NCBI GenBank assembly: GCA_028868395.1
Contig: JAGWUO010000004.1
Location: forward strand, 1 to 18,226
Source of the DNA: Cytophagales bacterium
GTDB taxonomy: Bacteria > Bacteroidota > Bacteroidia > Cytophagales > Spirosomataceae
Length of the DNA stretch: 18,226 nt
Direction: 5' to 3'
In this document: one piece after another, positions 14,805-18,226 of the stretch
Layout: every line of letters starts with the position of its first letter
Numbering within the stretch: position 1 is the first letter of the stretch
Position numbers and translations under genes: made by a program
The notes under the pieces: model-generated
Databases searched by the model: none
What the model saw: the letters and a program-made list of their open reading frames with translations, nothing else
What the model was told of the DNA's origin: nothing

Positions 14805-15353
14805 TTAACTTTTTTGGCCAAAATAACGACTCAACCAAAAACCACAAAGCCCCCAAGCGACTACCGCATCAATCAATTGAGCGCGTAAATCATATACCGG
14901 GTACCAAATATGCTCCGTGTAAGAGGTGCTACAAAAGGCCATAAAACCAATCGCTATCGAAACTCCCACTATCGTAGAGCGACGCGGAATCTTCAATTTT
15001 GAAATGATCCAAACCAGTATAAAAACAATCAAGATATCCACGGCAAAACCACGAATCATATTCATCGTCATATCTGTTTTATAGGATGGATAATAAATAA
15101 CGCGTGCCCAAGGCTTACCTGCAATCGATTTAGTAAATCCTTCTAATTCATCCATAGACTGATTATGGCTCATACGAGGCATAATGTAGCCCCCTGGAGC
15201 TAATTCCTGTTTATTCAAGAAATGTAGAATTGTATCTTGTTTAGCAGTGTACTGCTGAACCGGCTCATGTAAATTAAATGCTACGTGAGACAAGGTCTGC
15301 CAAAAAAATATAATCAGACCACCCACTAAAGAACCAATAATGACTTTTTTCAT
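14805..15353 (-). CDS. Uncharacterised integral membrane protein, four predicted helices
   Basis: A 182-residue protein I cannot assign to a named function. Membrane segments are expected at about 4-26 (VIIGSLVGGLIIFFWQTLSH), 99-121, 126-143 and 158-176. Between the first and second lies a soluble loop of about 70 residues, probably extracytoplasmic. It contains QYTAKQDTILHFLNKQELAPGGYIMP and GKPWARVIYYPSY. The HxxFNLHEP and EHIWYPVYDLRAQLIDAVVAWGL segments look conserved-like, and similar small proteins are common as hypotheticals in Bacteroidota, to my recollection. It has its own promoter and terminator, so it is monocistronic. No catalytic motif is evident. Confidence 0.8.
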   Translation of the reverse strand: MKKVIIGSLVGGLIIFFWQTLSHVAFNLHEPVQQYTAKQDTILHFLNKQELAPGGYIMPRMSHNQSMDELEGFTKSIAGKPWARVIYYPSYKTDMTMNMIRGFAVDILIVFILVWIISKLKIPRRSTIVGVSIAIGFMAFCSTSYTEHIWYPVYDLRAQLIDAVVAWGLCGFWLSRYFGQKS

Positions 15354-15375
15354 TGCTTTTTGATTGATTGAACGG

Positions 15376-15404
15376 CAAAATTAAAAATAAAATGCAAATA
15401 CAAA
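15376..15404 (-). promoter_or_regulatory. Promoter of the membrane-protein gene
   Basis: On the minus strand TTTG (15404-15401), 17 bases of spacer, then TAATTTTG (15383-15376) is a near-ideal Bacteroidota promoter. The start codon at 15353 leaves a leader of roughly 17-20 bases. The spacer is strongly T-rich. Confidence 0.7.
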
Positions 15405-15418
15405 TAAAAAATATGCAA

Positions 15419-17500
15419 TTATTTAAACCCATCAATCTTCACTTTCCAATTTCTTGGAAAACCTGAAAAGGATGTATTTCCTTCTTGACCTTGCACCATC
15501 CAAGCTAAAGTGGTTAATAGCCCGCCGTTTCCAGGCATGTACAGGCGTAATCGCTTATCCTGGAAATTGTGCCCATTTTTCAAATAGGTATTTTTTTGAA
15601 GTGGCATCAATAAAAAATCAACCGCCTTTTCAGAATCCTTTAAACGCAAGGCTGTCATAGCTAACAGCGGATAATCCCAGCCCCAAGTACTCTCCCAGTT
15701 CCAGACTTTCTCAATTTTACTTAAAGTAGCCCGCATTTTTTCCGGATCCGTTGATGGCAATGGTTCCACCATACCAAAAGCTCCCACTACAGCTGGATGA
15801 TCGGAGATAAATTTGGGGTTTTCGTAGGTATCCCCATAGCCTGCTGATGCCTGGTAAATGCCCCCTTGTTCGGGAAGAGCCGGAAAATGGCTTAAGATAT
15901 GTGCCCATTTTTCGTTAGGACGTTTTCCCATAGCTTTCCGCCATTCTTGGGCGATCCGCAAACCTTTATACCAATAAGCTAGCTCCAATGGCGCATTATA
16001 TGTCGTAGCAAATGGAAGCGATTCCTGAGCGGGTATGAAGCCAGGCCCTAAACGGTAAACATTTCGCAAGGAATCCCATGACAATAAATCCTCCATCGCG
16101 ACTGCTGTTTCTTCCACCAGATAGTGGTATTTGTATTGAAATGAGATGGGCTTTCGCTTCGATAATTCATGTAGCATATCAATGATATGAGGTTGTTGCC
16201 AAAGCAAAAATGATCCCACAGAAGAGGGAGACTCTCCCCCATCTGGATCCGTCATTTTTTGCCAACGAACACCTCTCAAGCCTTGACGTTGTGCTAAGGC
16301 CTTCGCATTCTTGAAATTTCGTTCATACCAAGGCAAAACTTTCTCCAAGTATTCCCCCTTATTCCAATAGGCAAAGTGCATCAAATGCCACCAGGTCATT
16401 TCCAAATGCGGACGACCAAACCACGAATTATACACTAATCCGGTTTCTTGTGGGGGCTCTTCGCTAGTGGATTGAATTTTGGCCAAATACATACTAAGTA
16501 CCATCCGCCGTTCTAATTCTTTAGCGCGTTGATCCTTCACCTGTCCCAAATCAATCATCCCGCCTTTATTCCAATATTCTTTCCATTCTTCTCTTCCCTG
16601 CAGGCGCGCCGTATTGAAATCGCCCATTATTACCTCCCCAAAACCGACAGCCAATTCTATCTGATCCAACTGATTTGACATAATCTCATACGTATGAGCA
16701 CTTAATTGCTGCGTTTGAATCAACTGGTTAGCTTGAATTGCAACGGGATACTGCAAAGAATCGATTTGATGCTGAAATACCAATTGCCGTGGTGCGGAAT
16801 CTGAAAGGTATGATTTGTGCTTCTCCGGAAATGCATTCGTTACACCCTCATCTAGAAATTGTTGTGAGGGAAAAGGAAAATCTAATTGAAAACTCAATCG
16901 ACCTATTTTTAACAAGGGCGACTCGACTTTTGTGTAGATTATATCTTCTTTGGGATCAGCAAATGTCAATACCTTGACCGAGAACCCTTCAACTGAAAAG
17001 GAAGATTGAATTTCTCCTGTATAAGGATTTAATCGTTGTTTTATTTCCATTATATCATCCGGTGTAGCCAATGAGCCATTCTCTAGCTTTATCCGAAAGC
17101 CTACATGTCCTAGGTGAATACGGTGAGGATTCGCTCTAAAATAATCTGTTGCGGCATCTTTACGCGCATTTTTATGCCCTTGTAAGGCATAAGTCATAGG
17201 TCTACCTGCATAATTCTCCGTGCGATATGTTTCGGAACGTTGGAAATTTTCTGAATTGGGGAATGCATGCCAAGACCAGGAGCTTTGGGTGCCTAATGGA
17301 ATACCTTTAGAATAAAGGGCAGGAAAGGTTTGTAAACCTGTTGCATCGACAGTGAAAGTAAAATGCCCATTCCCTACGGACAAGGAGGCTAAGGTATCCA
17401 ATGCCTGATTGTACACCTGATGCCGTTCCACCACTGATTTACGATCTATTTTCTGTGCGAAAAGGCTGAACGAAATCAGAAGTAAAACAATCGCTTTCAT
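15419..17500 (-). CDS. Exported (alpha/alpha)-barrel glycoside-hydrolase-like protein, unclassified
   Basis: A 693-residue protein with a short signal peptide (MKAIVLLLISFSLFAQ). The N-terminal ~320 residues look like a beta-sandwich, with a LSVGNGHFTFTVDATG motif at 40-55 similar to that opening GH65/GH95-like enzymes. From about 330 on it is helical and aromatic-rich like an (alpha/alpha)6 barrel: PPQETGLVYNSWFGRPHLEM (349-368) continuing into TWWHLMHFAYW, PSSVGSFLLWQQPH (425-438), YNAPLELAYW (501-510) and PGNGGLLTTLAWMVQG (656-671). Candidate acids are E367, D418/D420 and E506. It is probably a glycan-active enzyme; the exact GH family is uncertain. Its ATG abuts the TAA of the upstream GH105 gene with no gap, so the two are translationally coupled and should act on the same polysaccharide. 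Confidence 0.75.
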   Translation of the reverse strand: MKAIVLLLISFSLFAQKIDRKSVVERHQVYNQALDTLASLSVGNGHFTFTVDATGLQTFPALYSKGIPLGTQSSWSWHAFPNSENFQRSETYRTENYAGRPMTYALQGHKNARKDAATDYFRANPHRIHLGHVGFRIKLENGSLATPDDIMEIKQRLNPYTGEIQSSFSVEGFSVKVLTFADPKEDIIYTKVESPLLKIGRLSFQLDFPFPSQQFLDEGVTNAFPEKHKSYLSDSAPRQLVFQHQIDSLQYPVAIQANQLIQTQQLSAHTYEIMSNQLDQIELAVGFGEVIMGDFNTARLQGREEWKEYWNKGGMIDLGQVKDQRAKELERRMVLSMYLAKIQSTSEEPPQETGLVYNSWFGRPHLEMTWWHLMHFAYWNKGEYLEKVLPWYERNFKNAKALAQRQGLRGVRWQKMTDPDGGESPSSVGSFLLWQQPHIIDMLHELSKRKPISFQYKYHYLVEETAVAMEDLLSWDSLRNVYRLGPGFIPAQESLPFATTYNAPLELAYWYKGLRIAQEWRKAMGKRPNEKWAHILSHFPALPEQGGIYQASAGYGDTYENPKFISDHPAVVGAFGMVEPLPSTDPEKMRATLSKIEKVWNWESTWGWDYPLLAMTALRLKDSEKAVDFLLMPLQKNTYLKNGHNFQDKRLRLYMPGNGGLLTTLAWMVQGQEGNTSFSGFPRNWKVKIDGFK

Positions 17501-18226
17501 TTAGTTCGCTCTTAGTATTTCTGAGCCCGCTAATAAATAACAGCCTAAACCAAAATCTTCAAAATTAGGCACCGAGGTCTTTGTCACGGGTTGACCATCC
17601 TTTGGCTCCTTCCCCGTTCCCTGCACGTAGGCTAAAAAACCATTGGGTTGAACACAGGAATCAATGGCTTTCCAACCCTTATCAACTGACTTCTGGTATT
17701 TCGATGCAGGCAATAAACCTGAGCGAATTCCCCAAGCCATCCCGTAAACAAATAAAGAAGTACCCGTCAATTCAGGTCCACCATAATTGGATTCATCCGT
17801 CAAACTGACATTGTAAAAACCATCTTTTCGTTGCAATGGTAGCAAAGCAGCTGCCATATCTTGGAAGTCTTTCACATACTCGGCTCTGTGGGGTGCATTT
17901 ACAGGCATTAGATCCAAGGTTCTGGCTAAAGCTGCAAATACCCAACCATTACCACGTGACCAATAACAATTTGTTCCATTAGGCTCTTTGTAGGGCGGAA
18001 TGAAGTCTTTATCTCGCCACCACAAATGCTCCTGTGGATTATATAAATGAGCTTTCGTGTCAGCATATAAATCATGCATCTTCACAAAATACTGATCATT
18101 CTTAAAGCGAATGCCTAAACGCGTGTAAACCGGCATACTCATTTGCAAACAATCAATCCAAGACCAATCATTCGACTTATCAGTCGCAACCATATTATCA
18201 ATATTCTCCTTAATGGATTTGATTCG
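17501..18226 (-). CDS. GH105-type unsaturated rhamnogalacturonyl/glucuronyl hydrolase (3' part, cut by window edge)
   Basis: Removes unsaturated uronic acids from oligosaccharides left by polysaccharide lyases. The frame is open to the right edge of the window: codons upstream of the ATG at 18193 have no stop and read RIKSIKENIDNM, which belongs to the protein, so that ATG is internal. The visible 241 residues include the catalytic-Asp region WSWIDCLQMSMPVYTRLG (Asp at partial residue 25), the CYWSRGNGWVFAAL signature, PELTGTSLFVYGMAWGI and the closing FGLGCYLLAGSEIL. These are hallmarks of GH88/GH105 enzymes; the layout favours GH105 (YteR/YesR-like). The N-terminal third is outside the window. 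The substrate could be rhamnogalacturonan, ulvan or a similar uronate-containing glycan. Confidence 0.88.
   Translation of the reverse strand, partial: RIKSIKENIDNMVATDKSNDWSWIDCLQMSMPVYTRLGIRFKNDQYFVKMHDLYADTKAHLYNPQEHLWWRDKDFIPPYKEPNGTNCYWSRGNGWVFAALARTLDLMPVNAPHRAEYVKDFQDMAAALLPLQRKDGFYNVSLTDESNYGGPELTGTSLFVYGMAWGIRSGLLPASKYQKSVDKGWKAIDSCVQPNGFLAYVQGTGKEPKDGQPVTKTSVPNFEDFGLGCYLLAGSEILRAN

Noticed and set aside
18191..18193. Start codon of the GH105 gene at 18193
   Set aside because: The frame continues without a stop to the window edge, and the upstream codons read as part of the enzyme, so this is an internal methionine and the gene is partial.
1..18226. Mobile elements, CRISPR arrays, phage or defence systems
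   Set aside because: No transposase, integrase, terminal repeats, spaced direct repeats, toxin-antitoxin or nuclease clusters were seen. The lone helicase is part of the alaS gene run and has no defence partner.

Overview
The window reads as chromosomal DNA of a member of the Bacteroidota, most likely Cytophagia (Cytophagales). Three things point there. Several intergenic regions carry the Bacteroidota -7 promoter box TAnnTTTG. Shine-Dalgarno sequences are essentially absent before the start codons. The tmRNA encodes a tag starting with Gly and ending in YAMAA, which resembles the tag I recall for Cytophaga. The genus cannot be fixed from the sequence alone. Most of the window is ordinary core genome; no phage, transposon, CRISPR or defence system is visible.

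Layout, left to right. (1) Minus strand, 1-902: the 5' part of dprA (cut by the window edge) and a small MerR-type regulator upstream of it. (2) Plus strand, 1020-6658: a tight four-gene run of alaS, a PabB-type chorismate enzyme, a short PabC-type lyase and a RecD/Dda-like helicase. (3) 6655-11152: a marR gene divergent from a three-gene EmrA-EmrB-TolC type efflux operon. A palindrome lies between them, and its two arms supply TTG elements that could serve as -33 boxes for promoters in both directions. (4) 11147-12908: alanine dehydrogenase (minus) divergent from an Lrp/AsnC regulator (plus). The intergenic region holds an Lrp-like dyad and a terminator-like hairpin in the ald leader. (5) 12934-13341: tmRNA (ssrA) and a strong terminator. 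(6) Minus strand, 13359-15353: a secreted Xaa-Pro aminopeptidase and an uncharacterised four-helix membrane protein with its own promoter and terminator. (7) Minus strand, 15419-18226: an exported, uncharacterised (alpha/alpha)-type glycoside-hydrolase-like protein directly downstream of a GH105-type unsaturated glucuronyl/galacturonyl hydrolase cut by the window edge. This looks like part of a polysaccharide-utilisation locus for pectin-like or other uronate-containing glycans.

How the genes work together. The efflux block is a complete tripartite pump (inner-membrane MFS, periplasmic adaptor, outer-membrane channel) with its local repressor. The ald/lrp pair is a typical amino-acid-sensing unit, in which the Lrp-type protein probably controls ald. 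PabB and PabC carry chorismate to p-aminobenzoate for folate, but no PabA is present here. The most useful leads are the ald leader hairpin, the bidirectional MarR operator, and the unclassified GH-like protein paired with GH105.
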